Assembly (NCBI GenBank): GCA_964441735.1
Contig: CAYTVB010000039.1
Location: 1-17,865, forward strand
Direction: 5' to 3'
Length of the DNA: 17,865 bases
DNA from: JASMTM01 sp964441735
Lineage (GTDB): Bacteria; Thermotogota; Thermotogae; Petrotogales; Kosmotogaceae
In this document: positions 1 through 7,309 of the stretch, piece by piece
Layout: every line of letters starts with the position of its first letter
Numbering within the stretch: position 1 is the stretch's first letter
The notes under the pieces: model-generated
Told to the model about the DNA's origin: nothing
Seen by the model: only the letters and a program-made list of their open reading frames with translations
Database searches by the model: none
Position numbers and translations under genes: made by a program

Positions 1-96
1 GTATGGGGTATAGGGTTTGGTTAGTGCAAAAGAAAAGTCAAGGTCAAATGAACACTTTCCCCCTGCTTCGCAGGTACCTTCCTCAAGGAAGGAATC
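1..96 (+). repeat. Double-hairpin interspersed repeat, copy 1 (cut by window edge)
   Basis: First of three related copies. It contains the shared core GTCAAGGTCAAATGAACAC, then two adjacent hairpins. Hairpin A is CCTGC/GCAGG with a TTC loop (62-74). Hairpin B is CCTTCC/GGAAGG with a TCAA loop (77-92). The 5' part reads as GT-rich GGGTATGGGGTATAGGG. Copies 2 and 3 share the same order and orientation. No ORF or transposase is linked to it. Confidence 0.85.
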
Positions 97-146
97 TATT
101 AAAAACAAGAACACGAGAAAAACCTAAAAACTGACGATCGGAGAGT

Positions 147-274
147 GAAAGAACTTCATAAACAGAACCGGGTGTAGGGTATGGGGTATAGGATTTGGTT
201 AGTACAAAAGAAAAGTCAAGGTCAAATGAACACCTTCCCCCTGCTTCGCAGGGACCTTCCTTAAGGAAGGAATC
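147..274 (+). repeat. Double-hairpin interspersed repeat, copy 2
   Basis: Second copy, in the same orientation as copies 1 and 3. The unit starts near GAAAGAACTT and runs through the TTGGTTAGTACAAAAG core to the two hairpins. Hairpin A (239-253) is a perfect 6-bp CCCTGC/GCAGGG stem with a TTC loop. Hairpin B (255-270) is CCTTCCTTAAGGAAGG, a perfect palindrome. The TC-to-TT loop change relative to copies 1 and 3 keeps the hairpin intact, which suggests the fold matters. Confidence 0.88.
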
Positions 275-375
275 TAAAAAAGAATACGAGAAAAACATTA
301 AACACGTGAACTAACTGGAGAAACTTTTGAACCGAACCAAAACGGAGAACAGATAGAAAAAAGATTTTTCGTTAT

Positions 376-400
376 CTTCCCATTGCTTCACTAAGGAATT
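376..400 (+). repeat. Possible decayed fragment of the double-hairpin repeat
   Basis: The stretch CTTCCCATTGCTTCACTAAG followed by GAATT resembles the CTTCCCCCTGCTTCGCAGG...AAGGAAT part of copies 1-3. Substitutions break hairpin A and hairpin B is largely missing. It may be a degenerate copy, but the similarity is short. Confidence 0.3.
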
Positions 401-456
401 TATCTCTCGAATTCTTTTAATACCGGCCCTCCAGATATCATATTTTACCAAGTGTA

Positions 457-471
457 GTGACAAAATGTCAC
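457..471. promoter_or_regulatory. Perfect dyad GTGACA-N3-TGTCAC, candidate operator
   Basis: GTGACA (457-462), AAA, TGTCAC (466-471) is a perfect inverted repeat of 6-bp half-sites. The TGTGA-like half-site recalls CRP/FNR-type sites, but the spacing is shorter than in those, so no regulator is assigned. No gene starts nearby; the nearest is the plus-strand lipoprotein gene about 770 bp away. Confidence 0.35.
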
Positions 472-773
472 ATCTCAAAATTTAGATTGGCTTTTTATGC
501 ATGTTTCAGAAAACCAACTGTCAAACTCAGGAAAATAATGTCTGTTCCAAATAAATTATTGTAATTCGCATATCCTGAGCTGTACTTAGTAAGTCCTGAA
601 TGAAATTCAGCATCTAAATTTTTAGATTTTGTACTTCCGAACAACCTACAACAAAAAACGGACAACGTGTTTTTGTTTTGCTAAAAATGGAGTCTGTCAC
701 GAATTTCTATGTCCCGAATTTCTAGAATTTCTACTGATTTTTTAATTAAATAACATCTCTCATCTAAGCTATG

Positions 774-800
774 TAATCCAACTAACATTTGGTAGGATTA
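774..800. other. Imperfect hairpin in noncoding DNA
   Basis: TAATCC (774-779) pairs with GGATTA (795-800). After one A/A mismatch, ACTAA pairs with TTGGT, including one T.G wobble, around a 3-nt CAT loop. That gives 11 pairs in 27 nt. No T-run follows on either strand, so it is not a standard terminator. It could be an operator or part of a structured RNA. Confidence 0.35.
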
Positions 801-1242
801 TTACATGAACTGTCTGACAAATTTTTATTCTATACTTTACAATTTATATTTTTCAGAATTTCCATGAATTATGCCTTGTTTATAAAAAGGACTAAATCTT
901 TTGGAGTAAATGACAGTTCATTTTTCTATATATTGCCAGATCAATGAAATTTCATTTTGAATTTCTGAGAAGTAAGGCTCTTAGTGATTATTATAAAATA
1001 TCATGCATGAACAATTTTACCTATGATCATTTTTTGTGATTTCATGCGCACTCAAAGAAACCCAAAATAAGGTTGTTGCGAAGTCATCAGGTTTAGTTAG
1101 CATATTAATTTCATTGGAGATTCTATTGGTTACTTATTTTGGTTTTAGATCTATAAATAGCTTTCCCCGGACCTATAAAACCATTTTAATATGTGCAAAA
1201 GTTAGGGAAAAATACATATGTAATTAATTAGGAGGCGATTCT

Positions 1243-2376
1243 ATGAAGAGGTATCTTGTATTATTACTTGTGATGTTTATTGTTTTAATCTTGGCTGGTT
1301 GTCCATGTTCGAAAGAAAATATGCCACCTACTTTGCAAAAAGTTAGTGGTTCTGATGGAGTCATTCAAGAAGGCAGCAGTACATTTGCCTGGGCAGGAGA
1401 AGACCCTGAAGGTTCAGAAATCAAATATGAATACAGAAAAAACGATGGAGAATGGACAGATTATGATGGAAGCACAACATACACCTGGAACAATCACAAT
1501 TTAGGGATCTTCGCATTTGAAGTCAGAGCAATGGATGACAAAGAAGCTTATTCAGATATCATAACCTGGAACTTCACAGCTATAAATGAAATGGTTTTAG
1601 TTGAAGCTGGTACATTTACTATGGGAGATACATGGGAAGATGAATATTATGAAGACGAAACACCGACACATGATGTTACTCTTACTTATGATTTTTCAAT
1701 AGGAAAGTATCAGATTACTTTTGATGAATACGATGCATTTTGTGAAGATACTGATAAAACAAAACCACTTGACTGGAATTGGGGTAGGGATCAAAGACCA
1801 GTTATTTTTGTTTCATGGTGGGATGCCATTGAATATTGTAACTGGTTGAGTTTAAAGGACAACTTACCTGTTGCCTACAGACTCCAGGATGAGGACGACG
1901 AAGGGGAGATGCTTGATGCTTCCGGAAATGTTACCACAGACCCTTCGCAGGTGGTCGGATACAGGTTGCCTACTGAAGCAGAATGGGAATATGCTGCAAG
2001 GGGCGGAGAAAACGATGAACATTATAGATATTCAGGTAGTAATGATCCAGATGAAGTAGCATGGTATCGCGAAAATGCTTACAATGAAGATGAAGATGTT
2101 GAAGCTATATCAACCTGGCCGGTAGGACTTCTACTTCCCAATTCTCTTGGAATATATGATATGAGCGGAAATGTTCATGAATGGTGTGGTGACTTTTATT
2201 CAGCTTACAGTGCGGAAGCAAAAACAAACCCGTTTGTGAATGTAGGATCAGAACGTGTCATGCGTGGAGGTAGCTATTTCAATATTGCAAGACTTTTGAG
2301 AATTGCATTTCGTGGAGACCTTGATCCTACAGAAAGTCGACAAGTTGTAGGCTTTAGAATTGCAAAAACAGAATAG
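1243..2376 (+). CDS. SUMF1/FGE-sulfatase-fold lipoprotein (catalytic cysteines absent)
   Basis: A 377-residue exported lipoprotein. The N-terminus has a hydrophobic stretch and a lipobox ending LAGC, so Cys20 should be lipidated. Residues about 28-112 look like one Ig/fibronectin-type domain (PPTLQKVSG...FEVRAMDD). Residues about 116-375 match the formylglycine-generating enzyme fold: MVLVEAGTFTMGD, VSWWDAIEYCNW, YRLPTEAEWEYAARGG, GIYDMSGNVHEW, RVMRGGSY and a final GFR. In true FGE enzymes two cysteines follow the GGSY motif; here that stretch is GGSYFNIARLLRIAFR with none. Sulfatase activation is therefore unlikely, and a binding role like that of many bacterial SUMF1-domain proteins is more plausible. 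The start is set by TTAGGAGG seven bases before ATG. It is alone on the plus strand, flanked by double-hairpin repeats, with no clear terminator. Confidence 0.9.
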   Translation: MKRYLVLLLVMFIVLILAGCPCSKENMPPTLQKVSGSDGVIQEGSSTFAWAGEDPEGSEIKYEYRKNDGEWTDYDGSTTYTWNNHNLGIFAFEVRAMDDKEAYSDIITWNFTAINEMVLVEAGTFTMGDTWEDEYYEDETPTHDVTLTYDFSIGKYQITFDEYDAFCEDTDKTKPLDWNWGRDQRPVIFVSWWDAIEYCNWLSLKDNLPVAYRLQDEDDEGEMLDASGNVTTDPSQVVGYRLPTEAEWEYAARGGENDEHYRYSGSNDPDEVAWYRENAYNEDEDVEAISTWPVGLLLPNSLGIYDMSGNVHEWCGDFYSAYSAEAKTNPFVNVGSERVMRGGSYFNIARLLRIAFRGDLDPTESRQVVGFRIAKTE

Positions 2377-2461
2377 GAAAATATATAAACCGTGTTTAGT
2401 TTAAAACAACTTGCAAAAACTAGAAATCTTGAAAAACTGAAGTGACGAGAAGCATGAATCC

Positions 2462-2490
2462 GAGATCAGAAAAACTTTAAAACACGAGAA
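2462..2490 (+). repeat. 29-bp direct repeat, copy a
   Basis: It begins GAGATCAGAAAAAC and ends AAAACACGAGAA. It matches 2747-2775 at 28 of 29 positions (CTTTAAAAC versus CCTTAAAAC). It lies in the purine-rich CGAGAA region. Confidence 0.8.
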
Positions 2491-2581
2491 GAACCTAGGG
2501 GACGAGAATCCGAGAACCCGAGAAAGTTCTTAAAACATTTGATGTGCGTCTTAAAGAACAGGCGGATATGCGCCTATGGCG

Positions 2582-2688
2582 GAAAGAACTTAAAAACCGG
2601 GTTTAGGGTTTGGCTAGTACAAAAGAAAAGTCAAGGTCAAATAAACACCTTCACCCTGCTTCGCAGGGACCTTCCTCAAGGAAGGAAT
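2582..2688 (+). repeat. Double-hairpin interspersed repeat, copy 3
   Basis: Third copy, on the other side of the lipoprotein gene and in the same orientation. It starts with GAAAGAACTT and an ACCGGGT stretch as in copy 2, followed by GGCTAGTACAAAAG and the GTCAAGGTCAAAT core. Hairpin A (2654-2668) is CCCTGC/GCAGGG with a TTC loop. Hairpin B (2670-2685) is CCTTCC/GGAAGG with a TCAA loop. Confidence 0.87.
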
Positions 2689-2746
2689 TTTAAAAACATG
2701 TGAAAGGTTAACCGTGAACAGAATTAAAACCAGAGTGCAGAGATTA

Positions 2747-2775
2747 GAGATCAGAAAAACCTTAAAACACGAGAA
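2747..2775 (+). repeat. 29-bp direct repeat, copy b
   Basis: Partner of 2462-2490 with a single mismatch. It lies just before the operon terminator and flanks copy 3 of the double-hairpin repeat together with copy a. Confidence 0.8.
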
Positions 2776-2780
2776 CGGTG

Positions 2781-2808
2781 AAAAAGACCCGCTGGAAGCG
2801 GGTCTTTC
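2781..2808 (-). terminator. Rho-independent terminator of the minus-strand operon
   Basis: Perfect 10-bp stem AAAGACCCGC (2783-2792) and GCGGGTCTTT (2798-2807) with a 5-nt loop. Read on the minus strand it ends in TTTTT, and it starts 15 bases after the stop of the last operon gene. On the plus strand the U-run is only three bases, so termination of plus-strand transcripts would be weaker. Confidence 0.9.
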
Positions 2809-2822
2809 GTAATACCATAAAT

Positions 2823-5800
2823 TTACTCAATTACAGAACACTTTGGTTCAACTTCAACCAGTTCAGCAATTTCTCCATTTACAATTTTTATGATTCTGTA
2901 AGCCAGCGTATCATCAGTTTCAACAGCTCTTTTTGTGGTTATTGCCATTGTGTTTAATGAATAATCAATGGCATCGCTATGACGGTGACCGAAGAGGGAA
3001 ATAACCACATTATGACTGTCGAAAATATCAAGTAATTCTCTTCGTTGCTCTGTTTTTTCAAAGAAAACCCAGCGGTCATCATAGAAATTATGATGTCCAA
3101 ATATAACTAATTTTTCATTATTGATTTTACTTAATTTATTTTTTATCCATTCAATTTGTTCATCGGAAACTACACCACTAACAAAACCATAAAATGAATC
3201 TGCTGTGTTCAATCCCATAAAATTCCATGTTCCCCATGCAAATGTGTAATAATCAGGACCGAATGCTTCTTTCCACAGTTCCAAACCATTTATTTTTCCC
3301 GAACGCTGTGTATCATGATTACCTGGAACGATAAAAACTGGATAATCGCAATGTTTAACAATTTTTTCCTTTATGAATCCCCAGTCTTCTGTATATGAAA
3401 GTGCTGATGTTGAAAGATCTCCTGTTATTATCATAAGGTCCGGTTCAACTCCCTTTATGTTCTTTAAAAGTTCTTCAAAAAGGAGCATATTCTTCGGATT
3501 TTTAGGAATATCAAGATGAAGGTCAGTTATATGGACAATTGTAAAATTCTCATCTTGGTGACCAACCAGAACTGCATTTTCTTCAAGTTGTTTGTAAACT
3601 CCTTCATTGACTTTTGACAAAACTTCAAGAGAATAAAGGCCATCTTTTATGTAATCAGGAATTATGTAAATGTTATCCATGATTCCAGATAATTCATATT
3701 TGTTGCCCTTATTGTTTATTAAACTTACTTTAATCGGGTTATAACCTTCTTCTAAAGATATTTTAAGAACACGATCATCGCATAGTTGAGGAGCCGAGAA
3801 TCTTGGTGAAATAAGTATTCTTTCATCCATGAAGTTCTCAGCAGCGAACTTCTCTTTGGGTGTTATTTTCATTTTCACAATATTCCAGCCAAGATTTGTG
3901 TTCATACTAAAACCTAATGTTTCTTCATCAAGCCAGAATGGATTTCTAGTTGAAGCAATTTCTTCTGTTACTGGTGTTAAGGAATAATCAAAAAGATCCA
4001 TTAAAAATGTTTCTACTTCATTTCTATAATCACTCATGAACGCAAGTTTTGTGCCATAAGGTGACCATGAAGGAGAATATTCGTTGTATGAACTACTTAA
4101 TATTCCAGTTATCTTACCGGTTTTTACATTCAGAATTTTAATGTCCCAGTTATTCCCATTCCATTGCTGGAATGCAAGATCATTACCGGTGGGAGATAAT
4201 GTGGGTGATTTTGCATTTTCTGCAAGTACTGTTTTGTTCCCCGATGTCAGATCTTGCTTAACTATGAACCATTTTCCTTCTCTTCTTTCTGAATACAGAA
4301 GTGCATCTTTTTTTGGGTGAAGTATAGGATCAAGCTGATCATAACGATCTGATGTAAGCGTCTTAATTTCTTTTGTTTCTGTATTATATGAATATATTTC
4401 CCAATCACTGTCCCGGTCATCGGGAAGGATTCTTCCTGCAAAAAGTAGAAGATTATCTCTTAAATAAGGAAATTCAGCTTCTCCCGGGAATGGAACCTTA
4501 CTCGAGATATTTCCTTCGACAATTTCGTATATTACAGGTGGATAGTTCTTCGATCTTGTTCCCTTTTCTTTGTATAAGCTGGCATAAATCATCTCATCGT
4601 ATGCTGTACCTGATATATTTGAGGAAAAATAATCTTTATCAGATGAAGTAAATTCTGTAATGGGTTCAATATTGTCAGGAAGTTTTAGTTCTTCAGTTTT
4701 CTCTTCTTCAATCTTTTTCTGTTCTTCTTCTGTCGGAATAAGGAGGTCTTTTCTGGCTAGAGTTGTAAGGAATAAAACTCTATTTTTCGTGTGAGGTCTA
4801 ATATCTTCGTCGGTGGTAGGTCTTACATAGAATCCTCCTTCGTTATCCTGTATCAAAACACCCTGAACCGCAGCAAAGATTCCATCTTCAAGTTCAGAGA
4901 TATCTATTCCTGCATAGTCATAAAATTTAACTCGCATTCCTGAAGAGGCATTATCAAAGTCACGATCCGATGGACCGGTTAACCAGAAACCTCTTGTTAT
5001 GGTTTCATTGTCAAAATTGCTTATTTTGCCAAAGATCATTACCAGGGAGCTTTCAAGGTTTAAAAGCTGACTTTTAGCTGAATCAGTAAATATTATTTCT
5101 GTTTCTGGTAGCGCTTCTCCTTCTCTAACTATCTCAATATCATCAGGAGAAGAAGGTCTTATAACAAGACTGTTGACATCTGTTGTGTATCCAACTGTCG
5201 TCAGAGTTCCTTTTACCCTTACCAGATCCCCTTTGCTTACCTGGGGTTCGTTAAATCCAGCTGCATAAATCAATATTCCTGCACTTTTATCAGATATTGC
5301 AAAATAGTTAGCCTCATTGTGCCACTTTCCTGTACTGACAAGTGCTACGCCCTCAACCACCACTTCGCTATCAATATATAAATATTCGCCATTTTCTCTT
5401 TGTCTGAGATCTTTAATAGTCATTGATATGGTTTCGCCTTTTTCAGGTGTGACTTTTTTGTCCGCTTTTGTTTCCTGTGTAGATGTCAACGTAAAAATAT
5501 CATAACTACCTTCACCATCAGGTCTATTTAGACCGCTAAAATAGATAGTTTCTCCATCAGTCCATAGACTTCTTTCATCTGAAAATGTATTGAACAATTC
5601 TTTAGGATGTTCTAAGCTTCGCGTGTTGGGATCCCAGCGATATATGTCATAACCACCCAAAGAGTCATCTCTGGCTGAATCGAACCAAATAGAGCCATCA
5701 GGAGCGACGAACACTGACCACTCATTTCCGCTTGTGTTTAAAAAACTTACATTTTCTGGAGTAGACCATTTGCCATCCACTTTTTCTGATTTCCATATAT

Positions 5801-6296
5801 CTCTGCCACCAACCGGTTCTTTACCGTCGTATGTTCCCTCGGATGTAAAATAGGCTATTGTTTCGTCTGAATTTACCCAAATATCCCAATCCTGTTCATC
5901 GGTGCTGAACTCTGGTATAATAACACCCTCTGTCCATTCGTTCTTTTCCTCATCATACTCTGCTCTATAAAAGTCGTAATCTGTATCTGAGGAATATCTT
6001 CCAAAATACATTACTAATTTGCCATTATTAGTTATCACACAGGGATTTATTTCGTATTCAGTCGTGTTGATACTACCCGGTAACCATTTTGGTTCTGCCC
6101 ATTCCCCATCTTCAGATGTAGTGTAATATAGATCATAATTTGTTCCTGCAAAATAAAATATACCTTCATGCATCCAGGGCATGCGCTCTATTCCTGTAGA
6201 ACAAAAGGGTAGCATATTAACCTTTATCTGTCCGAATCCAACAAAAGCTATAAGTGTTATTAAAATAACCATTATTACTTTATTCCTTTTCAACAT
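2823..6296 (-). CDS. Secreted multidomain metallophosphoesterase (PD40 + OB repeats + TolB-like propeller + MPE)
   Basis: Numbering is from ATG 6296 (1157 residues); GTG at 6302 or TTG at 6293 are alternatives because the AAAGGCGGTG ribosome site is close. A hydrophobic signal segment covers residues 5-22. Residues about 33-275 form a PD40 propeller (GGRDIW, GGYDIY, GSYDIF) homologous to the first gene of the operon. About 290-505 hold two OB-fold-like repeats of the kind fused to extracellular nucleases. A charged linker (about 522-540) follows, then a TolB-like propeller (about 548-810) and an Ig-like segment (about 830-912). The C-terminal calcineurin-type metallophosphoesterase is complete: D925-x-H927, G-D960, GNHD 992-995, GHH 1067-1069 and GHRH 1103-1106. 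Two metal ions and phosphodiester or monoester hydrolysis outside the cell are expected; the substrate is unknown. It is the last gene of the operon. Confidence 0.88.
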   Translation of the reverse strand: MLKRNKVIMVILITLIAFVGFGQIKVNMLPFCSTGIERMPWMHEGIFYFAGTNYDLYYTTSEDGEWAEPKWLPGSINTTEYEINPCVITNNGKLVMYFGRYSSDTDYDFYRAEYDEEKNEWTEGVIIPEFSTDEQDWDIWVNSDETIAYFTSEGTYDGKEPVGGRDIWKSEKVDGKWSTPENVSFLNTSGNEWSVFVAPDGSIWFDSARDDSLGGYDIYRWDPNTRSLEHPKELFNTFSDERSLWTDGETIYFSGLNRPDGEGSYDIFTLTSTQETKADKKVTPEKGETISMTIKDLRQRENGEYLYIDSEVVVEGVALVSTGKWHNEANYFAISDKSAGILIYAAGFNEPQVSKGDLVRVKGTLTTVGYTTDVNSLVIRPSSPDDIEIVREGEALPETEIIFTDSAKSQLLNLESSLVMIFGKISNFDNETITRGFWLTGPSDRDFDNASSGMRVKFYDYAGIDISELEDGIFAAVQGVLIQDNEGGFYVRPTTDEDIRPHTKNRVLFLTTLARKDLLIPTEEEQKKIEEEKTEELKLPDNIEPITEFTSSDKDYFSSNISGTAYDEMIYASLYKEKGTRSKNYPPVIYEIVEGNISSKVPFPGEAEFPYLRDNLLLFAGRILPDDRDSDWEIYSYNTETKEIKTLTSDRYDQLDPILHPKKDALLYSERREGKWFIVKQDLTSGNKTVLAENAKSPTLSPTGNDLAFQQWNGNNWDIKILNVKTGKITGILSSSYNEYSPSWSPYGTKLAFMSDYRNEVETFLMDLFDYSLTPVTEEIASTRNPFWLDEETLGFSMNTNLGWNIVKMKITPKEKFAAENFMDERILISPRFSAPQLCDDRVLKISLEEGYNPIKVSLINNKGNKYELSGIMDNIYIIPDYIKDGLYSLEVLSKVNEGVYKQLEENAVLVGHQDENFTIVHITDLHLDIPKNPKNMLLFEELLKNIKGVEPDLMIITGDLSTSALSYTEDWGFIKEKIVKHCDYPVFIVPGNHDTQRSGKINGLELWKEAFGPDYYTFAWGTWNFMGLNTADSFYGFVSGVVSDEQIEWIKNKLSKINNEKLVIFGHHNFYDDRWVFFEKTEQRRELLDIFDSHNVVISLFGHRHSDAIDYSLNTMAITTKRAVETDDTLAYRIIKIVNGEIAELVEVEPKCSVIE

Positions 6297-6328
6297 TTTC
6301 ACCGCCTTTTGTCATTTTGACAGTACAT

Positions 6329-7309
6329 TTATTGATGACTCAGTTTAACTGGTTCATTGATTTCTTTGCTTTTATAAGCAGCTAGTGCAACTTTCAAAGC
6401 TTCCAGTCCATCTCTACCAGTTGTCAATGGCTCTCTTCTTTCCTTTATAGAATTAATAAATTCTTTTACCAGAGAAGCATCAAAATTATCACCGAAATTT
6501 TCCCAGATCACGCCATTTTTGTTTGAGTACACCTTAACCTTCGCATCAAACGCGCTCAACCACAGTGAACCTTCGGTACCAACCAAATAGAGAGTTACAT
6601 CTCCCCAGTAAGGATGGGCTTTTGGTCTTGACCAGCTACAGTCAAGACTCATAAAGATGTCGTTAGAGAGTTTGAGCATAAGAACTCCGCAATCTTCTAC
6701 CGGGATATCGTAAATTAGCCTTTCGTATTCAGCTGAAACCTCGGTTATTTCAGAATTAAGAAGCCATCTTATGATGTCTACAACATGAACAGTGTGGTCC
6801 ATTACTGCACCACCGCCTGACAATTCTTTGTCCACAAACCACCCACCAGGCATCCTACCGTGATTGGTAGCTGTTATCGAAAAAATTTCCCCAAGTTTTC
6901 CTGACTGGATTATCTTTTTTGCTTCCTGTACAGAAGGAGCATACCTGACAGGAAATGCCATTTGAAAAATCACATTGTTTTCTCTGGCAGTTTTCAGCAT
7001 CGAACGTGCACCTTCTTCAGTTGTTGCTATTGGTTTTTCACAAAGAATATGTTTTCCTTTGTTCATTGCAAGTTCCGAATATTCTTTATGCAAAGAATTT
7101 TCTGAGGTTACTACAATTGCATCAGAATTATCTACGAGTTTTTCTGGTTCCTCAAATACATCAATATTGAAGATATTTGATGCTTTTTTAGCATTTTGAG
7201 TAATTCGATCGTAAATACCCGAAATCTTTACTCCGGAGAGCGATTGTAGCTGCTTAATATAACTATATCCGTGCATGTGAGCTATCCCTAGGAATCCTAT
7301 GTTTAACAT
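6329..7309 (-). CDS. Gfo/Idh/MocA family oxidoreductase (second)
   Basis: A 326-residue NAD(P)-dependent sugar/polyol dehydrogenase of the Gfo/Idh/MocA family, cytoplasmic. Residues 1-120 are a Rossmann domain whose dinucleotide loop is the less usual GFLGIAHMHG (5-14). CEKPIATT carries Glu91-Lys92-Pro93. The C-terminal sheet domain holds GGGAVMDHTVHVVD, placing Asp171 and His175 with Lys92 as the Lys-Asp-His set known from inositol dehydrogenases. It is clearly different in sequence from the adjacent paralogue, so the two probably act on different intermediates. ATG directly abuts the TAA of the upstream gene, and its GGAGGTG ribosome site lies in the last codons of that gene, which implies translational coupling. 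Confidence 0.92.
   Translation of the reverse strand: MLNIGFLGIAHMHGYSYIKQLQSLSGVKISGIYDRITQNAKKASNIFNIDVFEEPEKLVDNSDAIVVTSENSLHKEYSELAMNKGKHILCEKPIATTEEGARSMLKTARENNVIFQMAFPVRYAPSVQEAKKIIQSGKLGEIFSITATNHGRMPGGWFVDKELSGGGAVMDHTVHVVDIIRWLLNSEITEVSAEYERLIYDIPVEDCGVLMLKLSNDIFMSLDCSWSRPKAHPYWGDVTLYLVGTEGSLWLSAFDAKVKVYSNKNGVIWENFGDNFDASLVKEFINSIKERREPLTTGRDGLEALKVALAAYKSKEINEPVKLSHQ

Larger units (their letters stand above)
276..1242. other. Noncoding region upstream of the SUMF1 lipoprotein gene
   Basis: About 950 bases with no convincing gene on either strand. It holds a perfect 15-bp dyad (457-471), a 14-bp palindrome TCTAAATTTTTAGA (613-626), an A/T-rich hairpin (650-677), three copies of GAATTTCTA (701-709, 716-724, 725-733), and a 27-nt imperfect hairpin (774-800). 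The last 100 bases contain two TATAAA boxes (1152-1157, 1174-1179) without a well-spaced -35 element, so I cannot place the promoter of the downstream gene. Confidence 0.6.
2377..2780. other. Repeat-rich convergent intergenic region
   Basis: About 400 bases between the plus-strand lipoprotein gene and the terminator of the minus-strand operon. It has no gene. It carries a purine-rich stretch with recurrent CGAGAA/CCGAGAAC words (2441-2525), two near-identical 29-bp repeats, a small AGGCG/CGCCT hairpin (2560-2575), and copy 3 of the double-hairpin repeat. The same mix of CGAGAA words and repeat is seen at 100-300. Confidence 0.6.

Noticed and set aside
726..744. AATTTCTACTG resembling the start of a Cas12a CRISPR repeat
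   Set aside because: The rest of the repeat (the TGTAGAT arm) is absent, there is no regular spacing of repeats and spacers, and no cas gene is nearby.
1036..1227. 63-codon ORF just upstream of the lipoprotein gene (GTG start)
   Set aside because: No ribosome binding site, GTG start, no recognisable domain, and it ends right before the real gene's ribosome site. It looks like a chance opening in AT-rich DNA.
6310..6322. TGTCA-TTT-TGACA inverted repeat between the second dehydrogenase and the large phosphoesterase gene
   Set aside because: Only a 5-bp stem in a short intergenic gap, with no U-run; too weak to call a terminator or operator.
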